From: JAGVSZ01 sp019137045
Lineage (GTDB): Bacteria; Pseudomonadota; Gammaproteobacteria; Burkholderiales; SG8-39
Assembly: GCA_046347635.1 (NCBI GenBank)
Contig: JAXMFT010000003.1
Span: 310,001-374,000 of the forward strand
Direction: 5' to 3'
Length of the DNA stretch: 64,000 nucleotides
Shown here piece after piece: positions 1 through 8,147 of the stretch (positions within the stretch are counted from its first letter, which is position 1; each line of letters begins with the position of its first letter). The position numbers and the translations under genes are program-made. The notes beneath the pieces were generated by a model. The model made no database searches. It saw nothing but the letters and a program-made list of their open reading frames with translations, and was not told the origin of the DNA.

Positions 1-1
1 C

Positions 2-571
2 AACCACGAGCCGTTCGACGCCGAGTTCCACGCCACCGCCGCGGCGCTGCGCGCGGCCGCGGCGGGCTCGAACGTCCGCGTCCTCGACTGCGAGGAGACG
101 GTGCTCGGAGGCGTGCGCTTCCTCGGCTGCACGCTCTGGAGCGACTTCGAGCTCTACGGCGCGCCCGGCCGCACGGTCGCGATCGAGTCGCTGCGGCGCG
201 TCGCGCCCGACTTGCGCGTCATCGCGTTCGGCGACCGCCGCTTCACGACCGAAGACTGGCTCGCGCTGCACCGCGTCCATCGCGCGTGGCTCGAGGAGCG
301 GCTCGCGCCCGCGCACGCGGGGCCGACGGTGGTCGTCACGCACTTCCTGCCCCACCCCGGCGGCATCGCGCCGCGCTTCGCGACGCATCCGCTCAACCCG
401 GCCTTCGCGAGCGACCTCGGTCCGCTCGTGGCGCGCGCGGCGCTGTGGATTCACGGCCACACGCACGCGGCGAGCGAGTACGTCGTCGGCGGCACCCGCG
501 TCGTGTGCAACCCGCGCGGCTACCCGGGCGAGCCGACCGGGTTCCGGCCGGATCTCGTCGTCACGCTCTAG
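2..571 (+). CDS. Metallophosphoesterase, 3' part (5' end outside window)
   Basis: The open frame runs in from the left edge, so the N-terminus is missing. The first residues read NHEPFD, matching the GNHE metal-binding motif of calcineurin-like metallophosphoesterases. Further on come VVTHFLPHPGG (a metal-binding His block) and IHGHTH, the GHxH block that ends the active site. The order and spacing fit a small predicted phosphohydrolase acting on an unknown phosphate ester. The stop lies 10 nt before the glycerate kinase start, so the two are probably co-transcribed. The family assignment is firm; the substrate cannot be read from sequence. Confidence 0.85.
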   Translation, partial: NHEPFDAEFHATAAALRAAAAGSNVRVLDCEETVLGGVRFLGCTLWSDFELYGAPGRTVAIESLRRVAPDLRVIAFGDRRFTTEDWLALHRVHRAWLEERLAPAHAGPTVVVTHFLPHPGGIAPRFATHPLNPAFASDLGPLVARAALWIHGHTHAASEYVVGGTRVVCNPRGYPGEPTGFRPDLVVTL

Positions 572-581
572 GCGCGCCGAC

Positions 582-1865
582 ATGACCCCGGGCGACCGCG
601 CGCTCCTGCTCGATCTCTTCCGCACCGCGGTCGACGCGGTGTCCCCGGCGCGCTGCCTCCCGCCGCGCCTCCCGCCGCCCCCGCGCGGCCGCACCGTCGT
701 CGTCGGCGCCGGGAAGGCCGCGGCCGCGATGGCGCAGGCCGTCGAAGCGCACTGGCGCGGATCGCTGTCGGGGCTAGTCGTGACGCGCTACGGCCACGGC
801 GCGCCGTGCAAGCAGATCGAAGTGATCGAGGCAGCGCATCCGGTCCCCGACGCGGCCGGACGCGAGGCCGCCGCGCGCATCCTGCAGACGGTGCGCGGGC
901 TCACCGCCGACGACCTCGTCCTGTGCCTGATCTCGGGCGGCGGCTCCGCCCTCCTCGCCGCGCCCGCCGCAGGCTTGACCCTCGCGGACAAGCAGGCGGT
1001 GAACAGGGCACTGCTGCGCTCGGGCGCGAACATCGCGGAGATGAACTGCGTGCGCAAGCACCTGTCGGCGTTGAAGGGCGGCCGCCTCGCGGCCGCGTGC
1101 GCGCCGGCGCGGGTCGTCACGCTCGCCATCTCGGACGTGCCGGGCGACGACCCGTCGGTGATCGCGTCCGGACCGACCGTGCCCGATCCGACGACTTTCG
1201 CGGACGCCCTTGCGGTACTCGCGAAGTACGGCATCAGCGAGCCGCGCGCGGTGATCGAGCACCTGCGCGCCGCGCGCAACGAGACGCCGAAACCCGGCGA
1301 CCCGCGGCTCGCCGGCGGCGAAGTCGTGATCGTCGCGACGGCGCAGGACGCCCTGCGCGCCGCGGCCGGGGCCGCCCGCGCGGCGGGGCTAGCGCCGGTG
1401 ATCCTCGGCGACTCGATCGAGGGCGAAGCGCGCGACGTGGCGGCGGTGCACGCGGGGATCGCGCGCCAGGTCGCGCGCCACGGCGGGGAGGACGGCACCC
1501 CGGCCGCTCCGCCCTGCGTGCTCCTCTCGGGCGGGGAAACGACGGTCACCGTGCGCGGCAGCGGGCGCGGCGGGCGCAACGCGGAGTTCCTGCTCGCGCT
1601 CGCCGTGGCGCTCGACGGCCACCCCGGCATCGCGGCGCTCGCGGCCGACACCGACGGCATCGACGGCTCGGAGGACAACGCCGGCGCCCTGCTCGCGCCG
1701 GACAGCCTCGCGCGCGCGGCGGCGCGCGGCGTGCGCGCGCAGGCGTGCCTCGCCGACAACGACGGCTACCGCTTCTTCAGCGCGCTCGGGGACCTGGTCG
1801 TCACCGGCCCGACGCGCACCAACGTGAACGACTTTCGCGCGCTCCTGGTCCGGCGCACGGCGTGA
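582..1865 (+). CDS. Glycerate 2-kinase (MOFRL family, TtuD/GckA type)
   Basis: This 427-residue protein has the usual length for the MOFRL family, once annotated as hydroxypyruvate reductase and now known mostly as glycerate 2-kinase (glycerate + ATP to 2-phosphoglycerate). Seen in sequence: a Gly-rich LISGGGSALL segment near residues 113-122, LSGGETTVTV with RGGRNAEF near residue 315, and the C-terminal MOFRL part with DTDGIDGSEDNAG. It lies 10 nt after the phosphoesterase and 4 nt before the next gene. In a ureide-catabolism island its likely role is to return glyoxylate-derived carbon to glycolysis through glycerate; that role is inference. Cytoplasmic. Confidence 0.9.
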   Translation: MTPGDRALLLDLFRTAVDAVSPARCLPPRLPPPPRGRTVVVGAGKAAAAMAQAVEAHWRGSLSGLVVTRYGHGAPCKQIEVIEAAHPVPDAAGREAAARILQTVRGLTADDLVLCLISGGGSALLAAPAAGLTLADKQAVNRALLRSGANIAEMNCVRKHLSALKGGRLAAACAPARVVTLAISDVPGDDPSVIASGPTVPDPTTFADALAVLAKYGISEPRAVIEHLRAARNETPKPGDPRLAGGEVVIVATAQDALRAAAGAARAAGLAPVILGDSIEGEARDVAAVHAGIARQVARHGGEDGTPAAPPCVLLSGGETTVTVRGSGRGGRNAEFLLALAVALDGHPGIAALAADTDGIDGSEDNAGALLAPDSLARAAARGVRAQACLADNDGYRFFSALGDLVVTGPTRTNVNDFRALLVRRTA

Positions 1866-1869
1866 CCCG

Positions 1870-2241
1870 ATGATCCGCATCCGCATCGCGTGGCCGGGCG
1901 GCGAGCTCTTCGCCGCGCTCGCCGACACCCCGACCGCGCGCGCGGTGGCGGCGGCCCTGCCCGCGAAGGCGAGCGCGAACACCTGGGGCGAAGAGGTGTA
2001 CTTCTCGCTGCCGGCCGAGGTCGCGCTCGAGCCCGACGCGCGCGCGGTGGTCGCTCCGGGCACCGTCTGCTACTGGGTGCAGGGCGGCGCGCTCGCGCTG
2101 CCCTACGGCCCGACGCCCGCCTCGCGCGGCAGCGAGTGCCGGCTGGTCACGAAGGTCAACGTGCTCGGCCGGATCGAGGGCGACGCGCGCCGGCTCGCCG
2201 CGGTGCGCGCGGGGGACGCGATCGAGGTCACGCGCGCGTGA
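1870..2241 (+). CDS. Cyclophilin-like fold protein (TM1367-like family)
   Basis: This 123-residue protein resembles the small bacterial cyclophilin-like family (Pfam Cyclophil_like, prototype TM1367). It has an N-terminal strand, PTARAVAAALP, NTWGEEVYFSLP, then GTVCYWVQGGALALPYGPTP and a closing VLGRIEGD segment. No catalytic function is established for this family, and I see no signal peptide or membrane segment. It starts 4 nt after glycerate kinase, so it is in the same transcript. Similar small proteins often lie next to catabolic enzymes, but no role can be assigned here. Confidence 0.75.
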   Translation: MIRIRIAWPGGELFAALADTPTARAVAAALPAKASANTWGEEVYFSLPAEVALEPDARAVVAPGTVCYWVQGGALALPYGPTPASRGSECRLVTKVNVLGRIEGDARRLAAVRAGDAIEVTRA

Positions 2242-2329
2242 GCGCGCCGTCCGGCGCGCTTCCCGTTGTGCCGCCGCACGACCGGTGGTCCAATCGGCGC
2301 CTCGGAGACCACCACTGGGCGGAGGCCTG

Positions 2330-3526
2330 ATGGAGAGCTACATCGTCGACTGGCTGAACCTCGGCGCGCGCTGGCTGCACTTCATCGCCGGCGTCGCCTG
2401 GATCGGCACGTCGCTCTACTTCGTGCTGCTCGACACGTCGCTCACCCCGCCGCAGAACCCGGCGGACGCGCGGCGCGGCGTGTTCGGCGAGCTGTGGGCG
2501 GTGCACGGCGGCGGCTTCTACCACAGCCAGAAGTTCCTCACCGGTCCGAAGGGCGAGCCGCTCAGCACGAACCTGCACTGGTCGAAGTGGGAGGCGTACA
2601 CCACCTGGCTCTCCGGGATGGCGCTCCTCGCGATCATCTACTGGTACGGCGCGGGCGCCTACCTCGTCGACAAGTCGGTGATGGACCTCTCGGCCCCCGC
2701 GGCGATCGCGCTCTCCGCCGGCTCGCTCGTCGCGGGCTGGGTCGTCTACGATCTCCTGTGCCGGACCATCAGCCACGATCTCGCCCTGTCGATCGTGCTC
2801 TACGCGCTGCTGGTGGCGGCGGCGTGGGGATACGGGCAGGTGTTCGGCGGCCGCGCGGCGTACGTTCACGTCGGCGCGCTCATCGGCACGATCATGGTGT
2901 GGAACGTCTTCTTCCACATCATTCCCGGCCAGAAGCGGATGGTGGCGGAGATCCGCGCCGGCAAGGATCCCGACCCGCGGCCGGGAATCGTCGGCAAGCA
3001 GCGCAGCGTGCACAACACCTACTTCACGCTGCCGGTGCTGTTCATCATGATCAGCACCCACTACCCGCTCACCTTCGGGCACCGGCACGCCTGGGCGGTG
3101 CTCGCGGTCTTCATGCTCGCGGGCGCGCTCATCCGGCAGTACTTCGTGCTGCGGCACACCGGCCGGAACGCGGTCGCGCTGCCGGCGGTCGCGGCCGTGC
3201 TGCTCGCGGGACTGGCGATCGCGCTCGCGCCGGCGCGTCCCGCCCCGGCGCCCGCGGGCGCGGCGGTCGGCTTCGCCCGGGTGGCGCCGATCATCGCCGC
3301 GCGCTGCGCGGTGTGCCACGCCTCGAAGCCGACCTTCGCGGGCTTCCAGCAGCCGCCGGGCGGACTCGTCTTCGACACCCCGGAACAGATCAAGGCCGCG
3401 GCGCAGCGCATCCACCAGCAGACCATCGCCACCCAGGCGATGCCGCTCGGCAACCTCACCCGGATGACCGCCGAGGAGCGCGCCCTCCTCGGCCGCTGGC
3501 TCGCGGAGGGCGCGCCGCTCCAGTAG
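2330..3526 (+). CDS. puuD: Membrane urate hydroxylase with C-terminal cytochrome c domain
   Basis: Converts urate to 5-hydroxyisourate, the first step of the ureide pathway, without the soluble oxygen-dependent uricase. The 398-residue protein begins with hydrophobic helices (GARWLHFIAGVAWIGTSLYF and several more to about residue 300; roughly eight membrane segments), as in the urate oxidase N-terminal family (DUF989). It ends in a c-type cytochrome domain with CAVCH near residues 326-330 and a candidate axial Met in QAMPLGN. Electrons would pass to the respiratory chain. I chose ATG 2330 because GGAGG lies just upstream and MESYIVDWLNLGARWLH is a typical family start; an earlier in-frame GTG adds 15 polar residues. 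It sits beside the rest of the pathway. Confidence 0.95.
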   Translation: MESYIVDWLNLGARWLHFIAGVAWIGTSLYFVLLDTSLTPPQNPADARRGVFGELWAVHGGGFYHSQKFLTGPKGEPLSTNLHWSKWEAYTTWLSGMALLAIIYWYGAGAYLVDKSVMDLSAPAAIALSAGSLVAGWVVYDLLCRTISHDLALSIVLYALLVAAAWGYGQVFGGRAAYVHVGALIGTIMVWNVFFHIIPGQKRMVAEIRAGKDPDPRPGIVGKQRSVHNTYFTLPVLFIMISTHYPLTFGHRHAWAVLAVFMLAGALIRQYFVLRHTGRNAVALPAVAAVLLAGLAIALAPARPAPAPAGAAVGFARVAPIIAARCAVCHASKPTFAGFQQPPGGLVFDTPEQIKAAAQRIHQQTIATQAMPLGNLTRMTAEERALLGRWLAEGAPLQ

Positions 3527-3585
3527 GCGGTCCGGTGCGCGCCGATGCGGGCGGCACCGGCGACCGGCGTCGAACGGCATCGGCC

Positions 3586-3614
3586 TGGCACCGGTGTCCG
3601 CAGCGCACTATTCT
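3586..3614 (+). promoter_or_regulatory. Candidate sigma70 promoter before the isoaspartyl peptidase
   Basis: TGGCAC (3586-3591) and TATTCT (3609-3614) are separated by 17 nt and lie 23 nt before the small ORF that precedes the peptidase. The match to TTGACA is modest, so this is a weak prediction. Confidence 0.35.
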
Positions 3615-3636
3615 GTGCGCCCAGGGAAGCCCGCCG

Positions 3637-3768
3637 ATGACTGACCTCGACCCCGTCGCGCGCACCGCCCGCGCCCTCCTCGAGGCGGCGCGCGGCGACG
3701 CAGTCGTGCGCGCCGCGGACGCGCTCGCGCCGGCCGGCCGTGAGGGTTCGGGTGCGCTCGCGGGATAG
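3637..3768 (+). CDS. Short unrecognised ORF (43 residues) overlapping the next gene
   Basis: ATG 3637 follows a GGGAAG sequence and a promoter-like pair, and the frame closes at 3768 after overlapping the peptidase start by 29 nt. The peptide is Ala-rich with charged residues (MTDLDPVARTARALLEAARG...) and matches nothing I recognise. It could be a translated leader that couples ribosomes to the next gene, or the remnant N-terminus of a lost or frameshifted gene. No function is implied. Confidence 0.3.
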   Translation: MTDLDPVARTARALLEAARGDAVVRAADALAPAGREGSGALAG

Positions 3769-4633
3769 GGTCCCGAACTGGGCGATCGCCGTCCACGGCG
3801 GCTGCGGTCGGTGGGCGCCGCAGGACGCCGCGGCGGCGCGCAGCGGCGTGCGCGCCGCGGTCGCTGCGGGGCGACGGGTGCTCGCGGACGGCGGCAGCGC
3901 GCTCGACGCGGTCTGCGCCGCGGTGGTCCTCCTCGAGGACGATCCGCTCTTCAATGCCGGCACCGGCAGCGTGCTGAACCGCGCCGGCGCCGTCGAGATG
4001 GACGCCTCGGTGATGACCGGCGCGGACTTGCGCGCCGGCGGCGTCGCGTCGATCTCCCGGGTCCGGAACCCGATCCTGGTCGCACGGGCGGTGATGGAGA
4101 AGACGCCGCACGTGCTGCTCGCCGGCAGCGGTGCGACCGCGTTCGCCCGGGCGCAGGGCTTCGCCGACTACGATCCGGCGACGCCCGCCGCGCAGCGGCG
4201 CCCGCGGGCGCGCGCGGCAGCGGCGCCGGGCACCGTGGGCGCGGTCGCGCTCGACGGGCACGGCCACCTCGCGGCCGCGACCTCCACCGGCGGCATGTCG
4301 CTGAAGCTCCCCGGCCGGGTGGGCGATTCGCCGATCCCCGGGGCGGGCAACTACGCCACCCGGCGCGCCGCCGCCTCCGCGACCGGGACCGGCGAACTGA
4401 TGATGCGCACGCTCGCGACGAAGGCGGTCTGCGATCGGGTCGCTACGGGGCGCACCGCGCAGGCCGCTGCGGCCGCGGCGATCCGGGCGCTGCCGGCCGG
4501 GCCCGGCGAGAGCGGGGGCATGATCGCCCTCGACGCGCGCGGGCGCGTGGGGGTGGCGCTGCGCGGCGGCCTCATGCCGCACGCCTGGGCGAGCGCCGCC
4601 GATCCCCGGATCGCCGCGCGCCTGCGGCGCTGA
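3740..4633 (+). CDS. Isoaspartyl peptidase / L-asparaginase (Ntn hydrolase)
   Basis: A threonine-dependent Ntn hydrolase of the plant-type asparaginase family, which cleaves beta-aspartyl dipeptides and L-asparagine. It begins with IAVHGGCGRW, followed by the substrate-binding segment LFNAGTGSVLN. Its catalytic Thr is in GTVGAVALD (about residue 165), where autocleavage would split the proenzyme into alpha and beta chains, and GGMSLKLPGRVGDSPIPGAGNYA follows. The length, 297 residues, is usual for the family. The start is GTG 3740 or GTG 3752; neither has a clear ribosome site. It is convergent with the aminotransferase gene at 4679. Its link to ureide catabolism is only positional. Confidence 0.88.
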   Translation: MRVRVRSRDRVPNWAIAVHGGCGRWAPQDAAAARSGVRAAVAAGRRVLADGGSALDAVCAAVVLLEDDPLFNAGTGSVLNRAGAVEMDASVMTGADLRAGGVASISRVRNPILVARAVMEKTPHVLLAGSGATAFARAQGFADYDPATPAAQRRPRARAAAAPGTVGAVALDGHGHLAAATSTGGMSLKLPGRVGDSPIPGAGNYATRRAAASATGTGELMMRTLATKAVCDRVATGRTAQAAAAAAIRALPAGPGESGGMIALDARGRVGVALRGGLMPHAWASAADPRIAARLRR

Positions 4634-4678
4634 CCGCTCAGGCAGCCCGGCGCCAGGTTCGGCTGAGATCGCCGCGCG

Positions 4679-5968
4679 CTACGAACTGGCCGCGGAACCG
4701 CCGGCGGCGCGATAGACCGCGCGCGCCGCGTCCACGCCCGCGCCGCGCGGGAGCTTGCAGCCCTCGGCGGCGAGCACCGTCTCGAGCCCCGCGAGCGTCG
4801 CGAGCACGCAGTCCTTGCGCGCGTTGTAGCCCATCGTGCCGATGCGCCAGATCTTCCCGTGCAGCGGCCCGAACGAGGTGCCGATCTCGATGTTGAAGTC
4901 CTCCAGCAGCGCGCGGCGCGCGCGCTCGCCGTCGACGCCGGCCGGGATGTGGATCCCGGTCACGTTCGGCATCTTGTGCGCCTGGTCGCCGAACACCTTC
5001 AGCCCCAGCGCCTCGGCGCCGGCGACCGTCGCCCGGCCCGCCAGTTCGTGGCGGCGGAACACGCTCGCATGCCCTTCCTGCACGAAGATGCGGGCGCACT
5101 CGCGCGCGCCGTACAGCATGGTGGTCGCCTCGGTGTGATGGTTGAGCGCGAGTTCGCTCCAGTAGTCCATCAGCATCGCGAGGTCGAAGTAGTTGGAGCC
5201 GATGATCCGCCCGGCACCCGGCGTGTAGTCCTGCGGGCGCAGCCCCTCCTCGATGTGGCGGCGCCGGTAGATCGCCTCGGCCATCCGCTCGCTCAGCGTG
5301 ATCGGCGCCGAGCCCGACGGGCCGCCGAGGCACTTCTGCAGGCCCCCGGTCGCGCAGTCGATCTCCCACGCGTCCACCGGCAGCGGCATCCCGCCGACGG
5401 TGGCGGTCGCGTCCACCTGCAGCAGCGCGCCGTAGCGGTGGCAGATCTTCCCGATCTCCGCGAGCGGCTGCGCCATCGTGGTGGAGGTGTCGCCCTGGCA
5501 GGTGGCGACGAGCTTGGGGCGGAACGCCTTCACCGCCTCCTCGACCTGCTCGGGGCGGAACACGGTGCCCCACTCGGCCTCGGCGACGCGCAGGTCGGCG
5601 CCGGCGCGGCGGGCGATCTCCGCCTTGAGCTGCCCGAAGCGGCCGAACGAGAGCACCAGGACGCGGTCGCCGGGTTCGACCGCCGACACCAGCGCGCACT
5701 CGATCGCCGCGCGCGCGGTGCCGTCGATCACGAACGTCCAGCGGTTCGCGGTCTCGAAGACGCGGCGGTAGAGCGCCATCGTCTCGCGCATGTACGCGCG
5801 GAACTGGGGGTCGAACTGCCCGAGGAGCTGCGCGGACATCGCGCGCAGCACGCGCGGGTCGGCGTTGATGGGGCCCGGCCCCATCAGCAGCCGCGGCGCG
5901 GGGTTGAGGTCGTCGAGGAGGCGCTCCTCGTCGTCGAGCGCGGCGAGTCGAGGCAGGTCGGCATTCAT
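4679..5968 (-). CDS. pucG: PucG-type (S)-ureidoglycine-glyoxylate aminotransferase
   Basis: A class V PLP aminotransferase of the serine/alanine-glyoxylate group. Seen: LMGPGPINADPRVL near residue 28, the pyridine-binding Asp in QVDATATVGG (about residue 186), and the Schiff-base Lys in GGLQKCLGGPSG (about residue 212). Family members in ureide clusters move the amino group of ureidoglycine to glyoxylate, giving glycine and N-carbamoyl-2-oxoglycine. As the last gene of the gntR-allC-M20-puuE operon, this is the best assignment; serine-pyruvate aminotransferase is the alternative. ATG 5968 is chosen (429 residues); ATG 5977 adds three. It starts about 26 nt after puuE. Confidence 0.85.
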   Translation of the reverse strand: MNADLPRLAALDDEERLLDDLNPAPRLLMGPGPINADPRVLRAMSAQLLGQFDPQFRAYMRETMALYRRVFETANRWTFVIDGTARAAIECALVSAVEPGDRVLVLSFGRFGQLKAEIARRAGADLRVAEAEWGTVFRPEQVEEAVKAFRPKLVATCQGDTSTTMAQPLAEIGKICHRYGALLQVDATATVGGMPLPVDAWEIDCATGGLQKCLGGPSGSAPITLSERMAEAIYRRRHIEEGLRPQDYTPGAGRIIGSNYFDLAMLMDYWSELALNHHTEATTMLYGARECARIFVQEGHASVFRRHELAGRATVAGAEALGLKVFGDQAHKMPNVTGIHIPAGVDGERARRALLEDFNIEIGTSFGPLHGKIWRIGTMGYNARKDCVLATLAGLETVLAAEGCKLPRGAGVDAARAVYRAAGGSAASS

Positions 5969-5994
5969 CGCGCGCATGCTACCAGTCCGGACGC

Positions 5995-6918
5995 TCAGCG
6001 CGGCGGAAAGACCGACCGCCAGTGCCGCGCGATGTCGATCCGCCGGCACACCCAGACCTTGTCGTGCGCCTGGACGTGGTCGAGGAAGCGCTGCAGCGCG
6101 CGCATGCGGCCCGGCCGGCCGAGCAGGCGGCAGTGCATGCCGACCGACATCATCTTCGGGTGCTCCGCGCCTTCGGCGTAGAGGACGTCGAACGAGTCGC
6201 GCAGGTAGGTGTAGAAGTGATCGGCGGTGTTGAAGCCCTGCGGCGTGGCGAAGCGCATGTCGTTCGCGTCCAGCGTGTAGGGCACGACCAGGTGCTGCAC
6301 CTTGCGTCCGTCCGCGGTCTCCACCCCGGTCCAGAACGGCAGCTCGTCGCCGTAGTAGTCGGCGTCGTACTCGTAGCCGCCGTGCTCGACCACCAGGCGC
6401 CGCGTGTTGGGGCTGTCGCGGCCGGTGTACCAGCCGACCGGCCATTGGCCGTTCGTCAGGCGCCGGATGATGTCGGTCCCGATGCGCAGGTGCTCGGCCT
6501 CGGTGGCCGCGTCGACGTCCTGGTAGTGGATCCAGCGCCAGCCGTGGCACGCGATCTCGTGGCCAAGCTCGAGGAACGCGGCGGTCACCTCGGGGCAGCG
6601 CTCGAGCGCCATCGATACGCCGAACACGGTGAGCGGGAGCTCGCGCCGCGCGAACTCGCGCAGGATCCGCCATACGCCGACGCGGGATCCGAACTCGTAG
6701 ATCGACTCCATGCTCAGGTGACGCGCCGGGTACGCGGCGGCGCCGATGATCTCGGACAGGAACTGCTCGGAGGCCGGGTCGCCGTGCAGCACGCTGTTCT
6801 CGCCGCCCTCCTCGTAGTTGAGGACGAACTGCACCGCGACGCGCGCGCCGCCGGGCCAGCGCGGGTGCGGCGGGTTGCGGCCGTAGCCGCGAAGGTCGCG
6901 CGGGTAGGGAGTCGTCAC
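5995..6918 (-). CDS. puuE: Allantoinase PuuE (polysaccharide-deacetylase family)
   Basis: Hydrolyses allantoin to allantoate with a metal-dependent carbohydrate-esterase-4 fold rather than the amidohydrolase AllB fold. The 307-residue length fits PuuE. It opens with PYPRDLRGYGRNPPHPRWPGGARVAV, a family signature. VLNYEEGGE carries acidic residues in the usual metal-site region, GHEIACHGWRWIHYQ gives the metal His pair, and GRDSPNTRRLV follows. The start is GTG 6918, whose GTGA overlaps the stop of the M20 gene by 4 nt, indicating translational coupling. Cytoplasmic, third step after UraH/UraD. Confidence 0.93.
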   Translation of the reverse strand: MTTPYPRDLRGYGRNPPHPRWPGGARVAVQFVLNYEEGGENSVLHGDPASEQFLSEIIGAAAYPARHLSMESIYEFGSRVGVWRILREFARRELPLTVFGVSMALERCPEVTAAFLELGHEIACHGWRWIHYQDVDAATEAEHLRIGTDIIRRLTNGQWPVGWYTGRDSPNTRRLVVEHGGYEYDADYYGDELPFWTGVETADGRKVQHLVVPYTLDANDMRFATPQGFNTADHFYTYLRDSFDVLYAEGAEHPKMMSVGMHCRLLGRPGRMRALQRFLDHVQAHDKVWVCRRIDIARHWRSVFPPR

Positions 6919-8147
6919 TTGGCCTCCAGCAGGTCGAGGAACGTGAGCGCCATCACCTCGGTCGCCTTGTACAGATCGTCGAGCGCCAGGTTCTCGTCCG
7001 CGCGGTGGCCGTTCGCTTCCTCCAGCGTGCGCGGGCCGGCGCCGTACAGCACCGTCGGGATGCCCGCCTCGCTGTAGTGCCGCGCGTCCGTATACAGCGG
7101 CACGCCGTGCGGCTGCACGTCGATGCCGAACACCGCGCGGGCGTTCTTCTGGATCGCGTGCACCATGTGCTCCTGGCCGGGGCGGCGCACGAACGGGTGC
7201 GCGAGCAGGATGCGGCGCACCTCGACCTCGATCCCCGCCATCTTGCGCACCGACTCCTTGATGAGCGCGGTGATGAAGCGCTCGGCGGCGCCCGGGGTCT
7301 CGTCGGGAATGATGCGCCGGTCGAGCCGGAAGGTGACTTTGTCGGGCACCACGTTCGTGTTGATGCCGCCCTTGATCAAGCCCACGACCATCGTCGGGTG
7401 GCCGATCCCCGGGATCTGCGACTCGAGCGCGGTGAGCGCCTTGCGATAGGCGTACAGGTCGTTGAGGATGAGCGCCGCGGCCTCGAGCGCGTCGTCGCCC
7501 TTCTCCGGCTCGGCGGCGTGGCCGGACTTGCCGGTGACCTCGACCTCCAGGTGCAGGCAGCCGTTGTGCGCGGTCGTCACGCCGTAGGAGAAGCCGGCGC
7601 AGATCGCGAAGTCCGGCTGCGACAGCCCCTGCTCGAGCAGCCACTTCGGCCCGATCTCGCCGCCCGCCTCCTCGTCGCAGGTGAAGTGCAGCTCGACCGC
7701 GCCGGAGAGCTTCGCGCCGGAGGCTTTCGCCGCCATCAGCGCCCACGCATAGGTGGCGAAGTCCGACTTGGAGACCGCCACGCCGCGCCCGTACATGCGG
7801 CCGTCGCGGATCACCGCGCCGTAGGGATCGACGCTCCAGCCCGAGCCGGGCGGCACCACGTCGCCGTGCGCGTTGCAGGCAATCGTGTGGCCCCCCGCCC
7901 CGAAGCGCTCGCGGACGATCAGGTTCGTGCAGCTGATCATGCCGTTGCGCTTCGTCAGCTCGTCGGGCACCGGGTGCCGCTCGACCTTGAACCCGACCTC
8001 CTCCAGGAGCCGCGCCGCCTTCTCGGCGTGCGGCCGGCTGTCGCCCGGCGGATTGTCCGAGGGCGTCTTCACCAGCTCGGCGAGGAAGCGCGTCTGGGCC
8101 TCGCGGCCATCGGCGAGGAACGCGTGGATCCGCTCGCGCGCGCTCAT
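6915..8147 (-). CDS. M20 family peptidase/deacylase (ArgE/DapE type)
   Basis: A 410-residue zinc amidohydrolase. Metal-site motifs are present: ACNAHGDVVPPG, GRGVAVSKSDFATYA, the Glu pair in FTCDEEAGGEIGP, and RLDRRIIPDET from the lid/dimer domain. It overlaps allC (ATGA, 4 nt) and puuE (GTGA, 4 nt), so it is locked inside the ureide operon. No step of the standard pathway needs a DapE-type enzyme, so it may act on a ureido-acid intermediate such as oxalurate or ureidoglycolate, or on a related N-acyl amino acid. The family is certain; the substrate is unknown. Confidence 0.85.
   Translation of the reverse strand: MSARERIHAFLADGREAQTRFLAELVKTPSDNPPGDSRPHAEKAARLLEEVGFKVERHPVPDELTKRNGMISCTNLIVRERFGAGGHTIACNAHGDVVPPGSGWSVDPYGAVIRDGRMYGRGVAVSKSDFATYAWALMAAKASGAKLSGAVELHFTCDEEAGGEIGPKWLLEQGLSQPDFAICAGFSYGVTTAHNGCLHLEVEVTGKSGHAAEPEKGDDALEAAALILNDLYAYRKALTALESQIPGIGHPTMVVGLIKGGINTNVVPDKVTFRLDRRIIPDETPGAAERFITALIKESVRKMAGIEVEVRRILLAHPFVRRPGQEHMVHAIQKNARAVFGIDVQPHGVPLYTDARHYSEAGIPTVLYGAGPRTLEEANGHRADENLALDDLYKATEVMALTFLDLLEAK

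Noticed and set aside
3586..3600. Sigma54 promoter (TGGCAC)
   Set aside because: No TGC element at the right distance; a weak sigma70 reading fits better.
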